In this document: positions 45,140-54,746 of the stretch, one piece after another
Position numbering within the stretch: the stretch's first letter is position 1
Layout of the letters: the number at the start of each line of letters is the position of its first letter
Source of the DNA: an uncultured Pelagibacteraceae bacterium
GTDB lineage: Bacteria; Pseudomonadota; Alphaproteobacteria; Pelagibacterales; Pelagibacteraceae
Reading direction: 5' to 3'
Assembly (NCBI GenBank): GCA_902532525.1
Contig: CACAIK010000004.1
Span: 39,629-103,628, forward strand
DNA: 64,000 nt
Notes under the pieces: model-generated
What the model saw: only the letters and a program-made list of their open reading frames with translations
What the model was told of the DNA's origin: nothing
Database searches by the model: none
Translations under genes and position numbers: made by a program

Positions 45140-45948
45140 AAATCAAATCTAAAATATTAATAATTGCAGGATCAGATTCCTCTGGAGGAGCAGGTATTCA
45201 AGGAGATATTAAATCAGTTACTTCTCTTGGTTCTTACGCTATGACAGCGATAACAGCTGTTACAGTTCAGAATACTACAGGTGTTAAGTCTATAATACCA
45301 ATACCTATTAAAGAAATTTCTAGTCAAATTGAATTTACTTCAAAAGATATTAAGCCAGACTCAGTAAAAATAGGAATGCTGCATTCTACCCAGGTTATAA
45401 ATTCAGTGATAAAATCAATAAAAAAATCAAAATTAAAAAAAATAATATTAGATCCTGTCATGGTAGCCAAAGGTGGAACAAAGCTAATTGATAATAAAGC
45501 TATTTTAGTTTTGAAAAAAAAACTAATAAAAAAAGTTGATTTAATAACACCAAATATTCCTGAAGCAGAAATACTAACTAAAATAAGAATAAAATCTATG
45601 TTGGATATGAAAAATGCTGCTAAAATATTATTAGATTTAGGTGCAAAAAATGTTTTAATCAAAGGTGGTCATTTAAGTTCTAAAAATTTGACAGATATTT
45701 TTGTAAATAAAAAAGAAACTAAAATATTTACAAATAAAAAAATTAAAACAAAAAATACTCATGGAACAGGATGTACGTTATCAAGTGCAATCGCAACATA
45801 TTATGGATGTGGAAAAACTCTAAAGAAATCTTGTGAGTTAGGTATTAGATATGTAAACAATGCAATTAGGACAAGACCAAACTTTGGAAAAGGAAATGGA
45901 CCAATTAACCATTTAAATAGTTTTATTATAGAAAAGAAATTTAGATGA
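45136..45948 (+). CDS. thiD: Hydroxymethylpyrimidine (phosphate) kinase
   Basis: 270 residues, PfkB-like ribokinase fold. [16 protein letters not shown] near 12-27, [10 protein letters not shown] near 106-115 and the anion-hole motif [12 protein letters not shown] near 210-221. It phosphorylates HMP twice for thiamine synthesis and salvage. The start is TTG, overlapping the glmM stop, and the stop overlaps purA. With thiE at 25487 it could form a salvage path in a ThiC-less organism; ThiC cannot be excluded from one window. Confidence 0.92.
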   Translation: MKIKSKILIIAGSDSSGGAGIQGDIKSVTSLGSYAMTAITAVTVQNTTGVKSIIPIPIKEISSQIEFTSKDIKPDSVKIGMLHSTQVINSVIKSIKKSKLKKIILDPVMVAKGGTKLIDNKAILVLKKKLIKKVDLITPNIPEAEILTKIRIKSMLDMKNAAKILLDLGAKNVLIKGGHLSSKNLTDIFVNKKETKIFTNKKIKTKNTHGTGCTLSSAIATYYGCGKTLKKSCELGIRYVNNAIRTRPNFGKGNGPINHLNSFIIEKKFR

Positions 45949-47237
45949 ATAATGTAGTCGTTGTTGGATCGCAGTGGGGAGATGAGGGAAAAGGAAAAAT
46001 AGTTGACTGGTTATCCAGTGAAGCAGACGTTGTTGTTAGATTCCAAGGAGGACATAATGCAGGTCACACCTTGGTTATAGATGGTGTTACTTATAAATTA
46101 AGATTGTTGCCATCTGGAATTGTTAGAAAAAATAAAATTTCAATTATAGGAAATGGAGTTGTTGTAGATCCTTGGGCACTTCTAGACGAAATTAATGAAG
46201 CTAAATCTAAAGGTGTTGAAATTAATAAAAGTAATCTGATTTTATCTGAGGCTGCTACACTAATTTTACCATTTCATAGAGAGATGGATGAAATTAGAGA
46301 GGACTCGGCTGGTAAATCCAAAATTGGAACTACAAGAAGAGGAATTGGTCCAGCCTATGAAGATAAAGTAGGAAGAAGGTCTATAAGGGTAATGGACCTT
46401 GCATCAAAACAAAATCTTGAAAATCGATTATCATTAGTACTTGAACATCATAATGCTATTAGAAAAGGATTGGGTAAACCAATATTTGAAAAAGACAAAT
46501 TGGTCGAAGAATTGTTAAAAATAGCTTCAAATATTTTAAAATATTCAGCACCTGTTTGGAGAAAAATAGATCAATTTAAATCAGAAAATAAAAAAATATT
46601 GTTCGAAGGTGCCCAGGGAATATTACTTGATGTTGATCACGGAACATATCCATATGTAACTTCATCTAATACAGTCGCAGCTTCAGCAGCAACAGGATCT
46701 GGGTGTGGTCCAAACTCAATAAATTATGTATTAGGAATTACAAAGGCATACACAACAAGGGTAGGTGAAGGACCTTTTCCAACAGAACTAACAGATAATA
46801 TTGGTAATCATTTAGGTGAAAAGGGACATGAATTTGGAACTGTAACTAGTAGAAAAAGAAGATGTGGATGGTTTGATGGAGTTTTAGTAAGACAAACAAT
46901 AAAAATCTCAGGCATTGATGGAATAGCATTAACTAAATTAGATGTATTAGATGAACTTGATGAAATAAATCTATGTGTTGCTTATGAATTAAATGGAAAA
47001 AAAATAGATTATTTTCCCACTGCTGTCGAGGATCAATTAAATGTAAAACCAGTTTACAAAATATACAAGGGATGGAAATCTAAAACTCAAGGTATTAAAA
47101 AATTTGATGATTTGCCTAATAATGCAAAGATTTATGTAAAAGCTATTGAAGAGTTTATTGAGACAAAAATATCCAGTATTTCAACAAGCCCAGAAAGAAA
47201 AGATACTATTCTTTTAGTAGATCCATTTAACTATTAA
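45945..47237 (+). CDS. purA: Adenylosuccinate synthetase
   Basis: 430 residues, full length. GTP-binding N-terminus [14 protein letters not shown] (about 8-21), GGHNAGHT (about 38-45), [18 protein letters not shown] and the C-terminal SPERKDT are typical. It performs the first step from IMP to AMP. It starts within the thiD stop (ATGA), ends the plus-strand run, and is convergent with rpoH 12 bases away. Confidence 0.97.
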   Translation: MNNVVVVGSQWGDEGKGKIVDWLSSEADVVVRFQGGHNAGHTLVIDGVTYKLRLLPSGIVRKNKISIIGNGVVVDPWALLDEINEAKSKGVEINKSNLILSEAATLILPFHREMDEIREDSAGKSKIGTTRRGIGPAYEDKVGRRSIRVMDLASKQNLENRLSLVLEHHNAIRKGLGKPIFEKDKLVEELLKIASNILKYSAPVWRKIDQFKSENKKILFEGAQGILLDVDHGTYPYVTSSNTVAASAATGSGCGPNSINYVLGITKAYTTRVGEGPFPTELTDNIGNHLGEKGHEFGTVTSRKRRCGWFDGVLVRQTIKISGIDGIALTKLDVLDELDEINLCVAYELNGKKIDYFPTAVEDQLNVKPVYKIYKGWKSKTQGIKKFDDLPNNAKIYVKAIEEFIETKISSISTSPERKDTILLVDPFNY

Positions 47238-47249
47238 AAAATAGCAGTA

Positions 47250-48140
47250 TTAATTTGCAGGTAGAAGATTTTTTGATTTAGCAGAGTTAAGCATATGTTT
47301 TTGAAGTTTTTCAAATGCTTTATTTTCAATTTGTCTTATTCTTTCTCTACTTATTTTAAATTTTTTACTTAAATCTTCTAGAGTTATTGGATTATCTGTT
47401 AATCTTCTTGAGTAAAGAATTTCTTTTTCTCTTTCATTTAAAATTTTAATAGAATCTTGAAGAAGATCTTTTCGTTGCTCCATTTCTTCATTTTGAGCAA
47501 ATTTAAGTTCTTGATCCATATCATTGTCTACAACCCAATCTTGCCATTCATCACCGTCTTCACCAATTGGTGCATTTAATGACTGCTCTTTTCCTGAAAG
47601 CCTTCTATTCATAGATACAACTTCTTGTTCACTAACATCTAATCTGTTTGCTATATCTTTTACGTGTTCATCACGTAAGTCACCTTCAGTTCTAGGTGCA
47701 ATTTGGTTTTTTAACTTCTTCAAGTTGAAAAAAAGCTTCTTCTGAGCTGTTGTGGTTCCAATTTTTACTAAGCTCCATGATCTTAGAATATATTCTTGAA
47801 TAGAAGCTTTAATCCACCACATCGCATAAGTTGCAAGTCTAAAACCTTTTTCTGGTTCAAATTTTTTAACAGCTTGCATTAAACCTACGTTACCTTCTGA
47901 AATCATTTCATTAAGAGGCAAACCATAACCTTTGTACCCCATTGCTATTTTAGCAACTAGTCTAAGATGACTTGTAACGAGTTTTTCAGCTGATTTAACA
48001 TTTCCTGTAGTTTGCCAGTTTTTAGCAAGCATATATTCTTCTTCAGCATCTAGCATAGGAAATTTTTTTATCTGAGCTAGATATGCAGCTAAACCACCTT
48101 CATTTGAAAGAGTAGGCAAATTGTATGTATTATTATTCAT
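47250..48140 (-). CDS. rpoH: RNA polymerase heat-shock sigma factor
   Basis: 296 residues, sigma-32 family. Region 2 contains LVTSHLRLVAKIAMGYKGYG and the -10-binding FEPEKGFRLATYAMWWIKASIQEYILRSW; the RpoH box is QKKLFFNLKKLKN (about 133-145), which distinguishes it from RpoD; region 4 ends in the DNA-binding SRERIRQIENKAFEKL. It directs chaperone and protease genes, with FtsH as a likely partner in its turnover. SAR11 genomes carry very few sigma factors. Confidence 0.95.
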   Translation of the reverse strand: MNNNTYNLPTLSNEGGLAAYLAQIKKFPMLDAEEEYMLAKNWQTTGNVKSAEKLVTSHLRLVAKIAMGYKGYGLPLNEMISEGNVGLMQAVKKFEPEKGFRLATYAMWWIKASIQEYILRSWSLVKIGTTTAQKKLFFNLKKLKNQIAPRTEGDLRDEHVKDIANRLDVSEQEVVSMNRRLSGKEQSLNAPIGEDGDEWQDWVVDNDMDQELKFAQNEEMEQRKDLLQDSIKILNEREKEILYSRRLTDNPITLEDLSKKFKISRERIRQIENKAFEKLQKHMLNSAKSKNLLPAN

Positions 48141-48183
48141 AGGAAGTATTTATGTAATAGAGAAATTTTTTTTTACAATCGTT

Positions 48184-49164
48184 TTATTTACTTAATTTTC
48201 TTAGTTTTTTTAAGATATCATTTAATTCGTTTGGGATATTTGATGAAAATTCTAATCTTTCCCCTGTCCTTGGATGGTCAAAACCTAGCTGTTTTGCATG
48301 TAAAAATTGTCTCTCAAGATTGGAAATTTTATTATTAAGATCTTCATTAATGTTTTTAAATTTTTTAAATTTTTTTTTATATTTTTTATCTCCAAGAATA
48401 TTGTTACCTTTGTATGACATATGAACTCTTATTTGATGAGTTCTACCAGTTTCTAATTTACATTGTATAAAACTAAAAGTTGGAACACTATCATTTTCAA
48501 ATAACTCTAATGTTTCATAATGTGTAATTGCCTTTTTACCTTTGCTTGATGATACTTCCATCATCTGTCTATTTTTCGAACTTCTTGTTATGAAGGTTTC
48601 AATTGTTCCTTTTTGAGGCCTTAATTTTCCCCAAATTAAAGTTTGATAAACTCTAGTTATAGAATGTTTAGAGAATTGTAGTGATAATTTTTCGTGAGTT
48701 GAGTTATTTTTTGCTATTACAATTAATCCAGAAGTATCTTTATCAATTCTATGAACTATCCCAGGTCTCATTTCATCTCCAATATCAGATAAATTTTTGC
48801 TATTATAATTCATTAACGCATTAACTATCGTATTATCATAATTACCAGCACCAGGATGCATTGAAATTCCAGATGGTTTGTCAATTACAATTAAATCTTC
48901 ATCTTCGTGAATTATGTTTAATTTAAAATTATAAGGTTTTAAGCTTTGTTTCTTAGGTTCAACAATTTCAAGCTCTATTTTGTCATTTAATTTAGTTTTA
49001 ATTGAAGGGTCTTGTATAATTTTCTCATTAATTTTTAATTTACTATCTAATATTAAATTTTTTACTCTAGTTCTGCTTAAACTCTTATCATGATTTGCTA
49101 ATATTGTATCTACCCTCTTGTTATTATCATCCTCTTTAATAATAAAATTGATGATATTTTTCAT
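48184..49164 (-). CDS. rluD: Ribosomal large subunit pseudouridine synthase RluD
   Basis: 326 residues: N-terminal S4-like RNA-binding domain (about 1-70), then the RluA/RluD catalytic domain with HRIDKDTSGLIVIAK, whose Asp is the catalytic residue (about 142), and ETGRTHQIRVHMSY near 240. It would modify helix 69 of 23S rRNA. A basic insertion (about 255-280) is rich in lysine. It is divergent from tRNA-Arg, whose promoter lies in or just before its start. Confidence 0.93.
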   Translation of the reverse strand: MKNIINFIIKEDDNNKRVDTILANHDKSLSRTRVKNLILDSKLKINEKIIQDPSIKTKLNDKIELEIVEPKKQSLKPYNFKLNIIHEDEDLIVIDKPSGISMHPGAGNYDNTIVNALMNYNSKNLSDIGDEMRPGIVHRIDKDTSGLIVIAKNNSTHEKLSLQFSKHSITRVYQTLIWGKLRPQKGTIETFITRSSKNRQMMEVSSSKGKKAITHYETLELFENDSVPTFSFIQCKLETGRTHQIRVHMSYKGNNILGDKKYKKKFKKFKNINEDLNNKISNLERQFLHAKQLGFDHPRTGERLEFSSNIPNELNDILKKLRKLSK

Positions 49165-49177
49165 AAATTATTATATT
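49148..49177 (+). promoter_or_regulatory. Possible promoter of tRNA-Arg
   Basis: TTGATG (49148-49153), 18-base spacer, TATATT (49172-49177), about 10 bases before the mature tRNA 5' end. The -35 overlaps the first codons of the divergent rluD. AT-rich sequence makes chance -10 matches common, so support is modest. Confidence 0.35.
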
Positions 49178-49187
49178 AAATTATTAT

Positions 49188-49264
49188 GCGTTCGTAGCTC
49201 AACTGGATAGAGCGCCAGATTTCGGCTCTGGAGGTTCAGGGTTCGACTCCTTGCGGGCGCACCA
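49188..49264 (+). tRNA. tRNA-Arg (TCG)
   Basis: 77 bases including encoded CCA. Acceptor GCGTTCG pairs with CGGGCGC; the anticodon stem CCAGA/TCTGG encloses loop TTTCGGC, giving anticodon UCG for CGA codons. The T arm has GGTTCGACTCC. The stop codon of the convergent ABC permease gene begins at the very next base. Confidence 0.97.
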
Positions 49265-50056
49265 TTATTCGCCCATATTAATAAGCGTTCCTTTGTTTTT
49301 TGCGACATTGAAAGAATAATAGAATAATGCAATTGATAATACAAAGTAAACTCCATTCCATATGAAAGCATAATAGATATTTTGAATATCTACAGTTTGA
49401 TTAATCAAAATATTTCTTGCTTCTTCAAATATATATACCAATGGTAGCAGATAAGCTATCTTCTGGAACACCTCTGGCAATATTTCAATTGGATAATAAA
49501 TGCATCCAAATGGAGCTAATAAAAACATTGTAGACCATGCTATATTTTCAAAAGAGGGTCCATATCTTAATAGACCAGCAGATACCAGTATGCCAAGTGT
49601 TATTCCAAATAAATATAGGCTTAAAAATAAAAAGAATAAAAATATTCCTAAATCTAAAATTGAAATACCAAATAATGGAGAAGTTAAAAGCACTGCTGGT
49701 ATTAAACCTATAAGAGCTCTAATTAAAGCTGTAGCAACAAGTGAAGTTAATATTTCACCAATTTTCATTGGTGCAATAAATAAATTTGTAAAGTTTCTAC
49801 TCCAAATCTCTTCAAGAAAAAGCATATTAAATCCAATGCTTGTTCTGAAAAGAAAATCATAAAGGATTGCGCATGTTAATATAACTCCTACCGCATTATT
49901 ATAATATGTTGTATGTGTAGCAAAAAAATTTGAGATAAATCCCCATAAAGTAATTTGAATAGTTGGCCAATAAACAAGATCTAAAACTCTTGGGAAAGAT
50001 CTAGTAATTAAATAAAAATGTCTTAAAAAAAGACCATACATTCTAGTTAAGCTCAT
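49265..50056 (-). CDS. ABC-2 type transporter permease
   Basis: 263 residues with six membrane helices. The family block LLAPFGCIYYPIEILPEVFQKIAYLLPLVYIFEEAR (about 187-222) marks ABC-2 exporters of the drug/polysaccharide type. It partners with the ATPase encoded immediately upstream (14-base overlap). The substrate is unknown; in this clade polysaccharide, lipid or drug export are all possible. The stop codon abuts the tRNA-Arg CCA end. Confidence 0.85.
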   Translation of the reverse strand: MSLTRMYGLFLRHFYLITRSFPRVLDLVYWPTIQITLWGFISNFFATHTTYYNNAVGVILTCAILYDFLFRTSIGFNMLFLEEIWSRNFTNLFIAPMKIGEILTSLVATALIRALIGLIPAVLLTSPLFGISILDLGIFLFFLFLSLYLFGITLGILVSAGLLRYGPSFENIAWSTMFLLAPFGCIYYPIEILPEVFQKIAYLLPLVYIFEEARNILINQTVDIQNIYYAFIWNGVYFVLSIALFYYSFNVAKNKGTLINMGE

Positions 50057-50780
50057 TTTTGCTCCTTGATAATTTTAAAAAAACTTCCTCTAGGTTTTTT
50101 CTGCCATGTTTATTGATTAATTCTTTAGGATTTCCTTCATCGATAATAATCCCATCCTTCATCATTAGAATTGATTTACAAAGCCTATTGACTTCATTCA
50201 TATTATGAGAGGCAAGAAGTATAGATATTTTTTTTTCTTTTTTATAATCTTCCAAAAAAGATCTAACAAAATCACCTACTTCCGGATCTAAAGATGCAGT
50301 TGGCTCATCTAATAGCAATACTTTTGGTTCGTTGATTAATGCTTTTGCCAAACTTACTCTATTTTTTTGTCCAGATGATAATTCACCTGTAATGCTATTA
50401 AGCAAATTTTCTAATCTTAATTTTTCTGATAAAAATTCGATCCTCTCATTAATATTATTTATTTTGTATAATTTTCCATAAACAATTAGATTTTGTTTAA
50501 CTGTAAGTTTTTTTGGTAATTCAATATATGGAGATATGAAATTAATCTGTTCCAAGATTTCAATTCTATTCCCTTCCAATTTTTGACCGTTTATTAAAAT
50601 TTCTCCACTAGTTGGTTTTAAAAGTCCCAATAACATGCCTATCGTTGTTGTTTTGCCCGAGCCATTCGGACCTAATAGACCTAAAATTTCGTCTTCTTTT
50701 ATGTTAAAACTTATACCTTTGACAGCTTCATTCTTTCCATAATTTTTTTTTATATTTTTAACTTCCACTAAATTTTTCAT
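50043..50780 (-). CDS. ABC transporter ATP-binding protein
   Basis: 245 residues, ABC-2-type exporter ATPase: Walker A GPNGSGKT (37-44), signature LSSGQKNR (about 134-141), Walker B VLLLDEPTASLDPE, and switch His in LLASHNMNE. It forms an exporter with the permease gene that it overlaps. It also overlaps tsaC by four bases, giving a three-gene minus-strand operon. Confidence 0.9.
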   Translation of the reverse strand: MKNLVEVKNIKKNYGKNEAVKGISFNIKEDEILGLLGPNGSGKTTTIGMLLGLLKPTSGEILINGQKLEGNRIEILEQINFISPYIELPKKLTVKQNLIVYGKLYKINNINERIEFLSEKLRLENLLNSITGELSSGQKNRVSLAKALINEPKVLLLDEPTASLDPEVGDFVRSFLEDYKKEKKISILLASHNMNEVNRLCKSILMMKDGIIIDEGNPKELINKHGRKNLEEVFLKLSRSKNELN

Positions 50781-51712
50781 TTTTTTGATGCTCTAAAAAG
50801 TCTATCGTTAATCACTAATCCAAAGTTTTGGTTTGGTATTCTTTGTACAGCTATTTTTTTGTAACCTAACTTCTTAATTTTTCTTAATGTTTTATATAAA
50901 TTTTTAACACTCTCCATTAGATTATTTGTCTTACTTAAGTAAAAATAATTCTTATTATTTTCTTCTCTCTTCTTAATTAGGATAAAAGCCTCATCTTTTT
51001 TTATTTTAACTGCGTTTAATCTAATAGGTATACCTGGTGAATAATGAATTCTTCTTCTCCCTGGAGAACTTATGTTACTTTTAGTATACAATTTAGTTTT
51101 TAAATTTGTTTTTAATTTTTTATTTAATATAGAAATATTTAAACCACCCAATCTTAAGATTTGGGGTTTTTTTACTAAACTTATAATTGTAGATTCAACA
51201 CCAATTTTTGATCTTCCACCTTCTAGAATAAATTTAATTTTTTCTCCAAATTCATCATATACATCATCTTTTGTTACTGGACTTATCCCTTCAGATATAT
51301 TTGCGCTTGGCGCTGCTAAAGGATATTTTAAAGATTTCAATAACTTTCTAGCAGTTCGGTGACTTGGAAATCTTACACCTAAAGTTTTTTTGTTATTAGT
51401 AACGTTTTTTGAAATTTTGCTTTCATTTTTTAGTTTTAATATAAATGTAATTGGACCAGGGCATAATGAATTATAAAGTTTATAAAATAAAGTATTAGTC
51501 TTACAATCTTTCTCCAAATCTTTAATGTTATAGTAATGAACAATTAAGGGGTTATCGGCAGGCCTTCCTTTTAATTTAAATATTTTTTTGGTAGCTTTAT
51601 CAGAATAGGCATTAGCAGCTAATCCATAGACAGTTTCCGTAGGTATTCCAATACATTCGTGATTATTTAAATATTTTACTGCTTTTTTAATATTTGAATC
51701 ATTAATTTTCAT
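50777..51712 (-). CDS. L-threonylcarbamoyladenylate synthase (Sua5 type)
   Basis: Makes threonylcarbamoyl-AMP for the t6A37 modification of ANN-decoding tRNAs. The chosen start, ATG 51712, gives 311 residues and places the YrdC motif GIPTETVYGLAANA at residue 20; a longer frame reaches to 51769 but would run into xseB on the other strand. YrdC domain about 5-190 (KGRPADNPL, PSANISEG), followed by a Sua5 domain, so it is the long form rather than short TsaC. Confidence 0.92.
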   Translation of the reverse strand: MKINDSNIKKAVKYLNNHECIGIPTETVYGLAANAYSDKATKKIFKLKGRPADNPLIVHYYNIKDLEKDCKTNTLFYKLYNSLCPGPITFILKLKNESKISKNVTNNKKTLGVRFPSHRTARKLLKSLKYPLAAPSANISEGISPVTKDDVYDEFGEKIKFILEGGRSKIGVESTIISLVKKPQILRLGGLNISILNKKLKTNLKTKLYTKSNISSPGRRRIHYSPGIPIRLNAVKIKKDEAFILIKKREENNKNYFYLSKTNNLMESVKNLYKTLRKIKKLGYKKIAVQRIPNQNFGLVINDRLFRASKK

Positions 51713-51735
51713 ATAATAATACAAATTATTATATG
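51710..51735. promoter_or_regulatory. Palindromic divergent start region of tsaC/sua5 and xseB
   Basis: A perfect 11-base inverted repeat, CATATAATAAT (51710-51720) and ATTATTATATG (51725-51735), around ACAA. The outer three bases are the start codons of the two divergent genes. Each arm holds a consensus TATAAT -10 (51712-51717 plus strand; 51728-51733 minus strand), predicting start points about nine bases before each ATG and no Shine-Dalgarno on either side. Confidence 0.6.
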
Positions 51736-51969
51736 AATGAAAAAATTTTGCCAGATGATATTGAATCAAAATCTTTGAGTGAACTCACGGATATAGCAGA
51801 TCGTTTAATACAAGAATTAGAAAGTAAAAAAAATTTGGAAGAATCTATTGATGATTATCAATATTTAATAAAGTTAAATAATTTAATAGAGAAAAAATTT
51901 CAAAAGGACTCAAAAAATATATCTCAAAGTACCAAGCTAAAAATCGAAGAACTAACCTCAAAAAAATGA
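51733..51969 (+). CDS. xseB: Exodeoxyribonuclease VII small subunit
   Basis: 78 residues, mostly helical and acidic, with the XseB core SLSELTDIADRLIQELESKKNLEESIDDYQ (about 16-45). It works with XseA, which is not in this window. The usual order xseB-ispA-dxs is kept. It overlaps ispA by four bases. The mRNA appears to begin only about nine bases before the ATG. Confidence 0.85.
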   Translation: MNEKILPDDIESKSLSELTDIADRLIQELESKKNLEESIDDYQYLIKLNNLIEKKFQKDSKNISQSTKLKIEELTSKK

Positions 51970-52835
51970 AAAAAAAATTAGCGAGAACTGTTTATGTAGT
52001 AAATAAATTTTTGAAGAATTACTTAGCAAAACAAAAAAAAACAGATCTAATTATACCTATTAAGTATGGTTTATTTCCTGGAGGAAAAAAAATAAGATCT
52101 AAGATTATTTTTGATGTTGGAAAAATTTTTAATGTAGAAAAAAAAAATCTTTTATATTTAAGTTCAGCTGTTGAATGTATACACGCTTATTCACTAATAC
52201 ATGACGATTTACCTTGTATGGATGATGACGATATTAGAAGAGGTAAATTAACTACACATAAAAAATTTGGAGAATCAACGGCGGTCTTAGCTGGCAACTC
52301 CCTTTTGACATTAGCTTTTGAAATTTTATCTGATCCAAAGTTCAGCATAAATAACAATAAAAAAATAACTTTAATAAATCTTATATCTCAATCATCAGGA
52401 CACCAAGGAATAGCTGGAGGTCAATTTTTGGATTTAAATTATGAAAGAAAAAAAGTTTCTAAACAAAAAGTTATAGATATGGAAATTAAAAAAACTGGAA
52501 AATTATTTTCATTCAGCTGTTTGTCCCCAGTTATTTTGACAAACAAAAAAGATCAAATAAAAAAATTCTCAGTTATTGGTGAAAAAATTGGTTTACTTTT
52601 TCAAATTGCAGATGATTTAATTGATTATAGCAGTAAATCAAAAACTGCAGGAAAAAAAACAAATAAAGATTCAAAAAGGGGAAAAGCAACATTAATAAGT
52701 TTACTAGGATATAAAAATGCTATTAAATATGCATCAAAACTAAAAAAAGAAATATTTAACAGTTTAGTTAGCTATGGAAATAATGCTAGTGATTTAAAAG
52801 AGACAATTGAATTTATATTAAGTAGAAATAAATAA
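51966..52835 (+). CDS. ispA: Farnesyl diphosphate synthase (short-chain prenyltransferase)
   Basis: 289 residues. Two aspartate-rich motifs: HDDLPCMDDDDIRRG (about 79-93) with the two-residue insertion between aspartates typical of bacterial IspA, and IADDLIDY (about 215-222). GGKKIRSK binds the isopentenyl diphosphate. It produces C15 diphosphate for lipid carriers, quinones and retinal precursors. Order xseB-ispA-dxs is conserved in many proteobacteria. Confidence 0.93.
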   Translation: MKKKLARTVYVVNKFLKNYLAKQKKTDLIIPIKYGLFPGGKKIRSKIIFDVGKIFNVEKKNLLYLSSAVECIHAYSLIHDDLPCMDDDDIRRGKLTTHKKFGESTAVLAGNSLLTLAFEILSDPKFSINNNKKITLINLISQSSGHQGIAGGQFLDLNYERKKVSKQKVIDMEIKKTGKLFSFSCLSPVILTNKKDQIKKFSVIGEKIGLLFQIADDLIDYSSKSKTAGKKTNKDSKRGKATLISLLGYKNAIKYASKLKKEIFNSLVSYGNNASDLKETIEFILSRNK

Positions 52836-54746
52836 ATGCAGAATTATAAATATTTAAATAATATTAATTTTCCTTCAGATATAAAAAAACTCAATAATGA
52901 AGAATTAAAAGTTCTATCAGAAGAAGTAAGAAGCGAAATGATTGATGCTGTTTCAAAAACAGGTGGTCATCTAGGTGCGGGCTTAGGTGTTGTAGAATTA
53001 ACAGTAGCACTTCATCATGTTTTTGACACACCAAAAGACAAATTGATATGGGATGTTGGCCATCAATCATACCCTCATAAAATTTTAACAGGAAGAAAAG
53101 ATAAAATAAGAACTTTAAGACAAGGAAGTGGATTATCCGGTTTTACAAAGCGATCAGAAAGTGAATTTGATCCCTTTGGTGCAGCTCATAGTTCTACTTC
53201 TATTTCTGCTGGACTTGGTATTGCAACAGCAAATAAATTATCAAATAAATCAGATCAGGTTATATCAGTTATTGGTGACGGTGCCATGAGCGCAGGAATG
53301 GCATATGAAGCTATGAATAATGCTGGAGACTCAAAAACAAAAATGATCGTAATTTTGAATGACAATGATATGTCAATTGCAAAACCAGTTGGCGCAATGA
53401 AATCTTATCTTGCTAAAATTTTTTCAGGTAAGATTTATTTTAGTTTTAGAGAAACAGTTAAATTGATTATTTCATCATTTTCGAAAAGATTTAGCAAAAA
53501 GGCTGGAAAGGCTGAAGATTTTTTTAGATCGGCTGTAACAGGTGGTACATTATTTAATTCATTAGGTTTTTATTATGTTGGTCCAATTGATGGTCATGAT
53601 TTAGATGTTTTATTGCCAATTTTAAAAAATGCAAAAGAAAGTAATCATAATGGTCCAATACTAATTCATATAAAAACTCAAAAAGGCAAAGGATATAGTT
53701 TTGCTGAAAAATCTGATGATAAGTATCACGGAGTTACAAAATTTGATGTTCAAACTGGAGTTCAACAAAAATCAACAACTAAGGCTCCTGCTTTTACAAA
53801 GGTATTTGCAAATACATTAATAGAGCATGCAAAGAAAGACAGTAAAATTATAGGTATAACCGCAGCTATGCCGTCCGGGACAGGAATAGACGCATTTAGT
53901 AAAGTTTTCCCGGATAGAACTTTTGATGTTGGAATTGCTGAACAACATGCTGTTACTTTTGCTGCAGGTTTAGCCACAGAAGGTTATAAGCCTTATGCAG
54001 CAATTTATTCAACATTTTTACAAAGAGCTTATGATCAGGTAGTTCATGACGTTGCAATTCAAAGTTTACCAGTAAGATTTGCAATTGATAGAGCTGGTTT
54101 AGTTGGTGCCGATGGAGCGACACATGCAGGTTCTTTCGATATTACATATTTATCAACTTTACCCAATTTTATTGTAATGGCAGCAAGTGATGAAGCAGAA
54201 TTGGTAAGAATGGTCAATACGTCAGTAGATATTAATAATCAACCATGTGCATTTAGATATCCAAGAGGAAATGGAGCGGGTTTAGAATTACCTGATATCA
54301 ACGAAAAAATAGATATTGGAAAAGGTAGAGTTATAAGAGAAGGTAAGAAAGTTGCCTTAGTAAGTTTTGGTAACAGATTAAAAGAATGTTTATTGGCTGA
54401 AGAAGGTTTAAAAAAAATGGGAATTAATCCAACAATTATAGATGCTAGATTTGCAAAACCTCTGGATGAAAATCTTATGTGGCAAGTTGCAACAAATCAT
54501 GAAGTGCTAATTACGTTGGAAGAAGGCTCTATAGGAGGTTTTGGAGCTCATGTAAATCATTTCTTAAATGAAAAGAATTTATTAGATAATAATATAAAAT
54601 TTAGATCAATGATTTTGCCTGATAAATTTTTAGACCAAGATAAACCAGAAGCAATGTATAAAGAAGCTGGTTTAGATGCTAAATCTATTGAAGCGAAGGT
54701 TTTAGAAACTTTAAATTCCAAAGTTGTAATTAAAAAAACGAACTAA
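52836..54746 (+). CDS. dxs: 1-deoxy-D-xylulose-5-phosphate synthase
   Basis: First enzyme of the MEP isoprenoid pathway; it joins pyruvate and glyceraldehyde 3-phosphate using thiamine diphosphate. 636 residues: [16 protein letters not shown] near 46-61, [18 protein letters not shown] site [18 protein letters not shown] (about 148-165) and GADGATHAG (about 424-432). The 3' end overlaps the convergent aroC by four bases. Confidence 0.97.
   Translation: MQNYKYLNNINFPSDIKKLNNEELKVLSEEVRSEMIDAVSKTGGHLGAGLGVVELTVALHHVFDTPKDKLIWDVGHQSYPHKILTGRKDKIRTLRQGSGLSGFTKRSESEFDPFGAAHSSTSISAGLGIATANKLSNKSDQVISVIGDGAMSAGMAYEAMNNAGDSKTKMIVILNDNDMSIAKPVGAMKSYLAKIFSGKIYFSFRETVKLIISSFSKRFSKKAGKAEDFFRSAVTGGTLFNSLGFYYVGPIDGHDLDVLLPILKNAKESNHNGPILIHIKTQKGKGYSFAEKSDDKYHGVTKFDVQTGVQQKSTTKAPAFTKVFANTLIEHAKKDSKIIGITAAMPSGTGIDAFSKVFPDRTFDVGIAEQHAVTFAAGLATEGYKPYAAIYSTFLQRAYDQVVHDVAIQSLPVRFAIDRAGLVGADGATHAGSFDITYLSTLPNFIVMAASDEAELVRMVNTSVDINNQPCAFRYPRGNGAGLELPDINEKIDIGKGRVIREGKKVALVSFGNRLKECLLAEEGLKKMGINPTIIDARFAKPLDENLMWQVATNHEVLITLEEGSIGGFGAHVNHFLNEKNLLDNNIKFRSMILPDKFLDQDKPEAMYKEAGLDAKSIEAKVLETLNSKVVIKKTN

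Noticed and set aside
45324..45662. 112-residue open frame antisense to thiD
   Set aside because: Reverse-strand shadow of thiD without a start signal.
49171..49371. A 66-residue minus-strand reading frame across tRNA-Arg
   Set aside because: It is the reverse strand of the tRNA plus the permease 3' end, a common false call.
51713..51769. Longer N-terminus for the Sua5-type protein
   Set aside because: It would cross the xseB start and the palindromic promoter; the YrdC domain begins right after ATG 51712.
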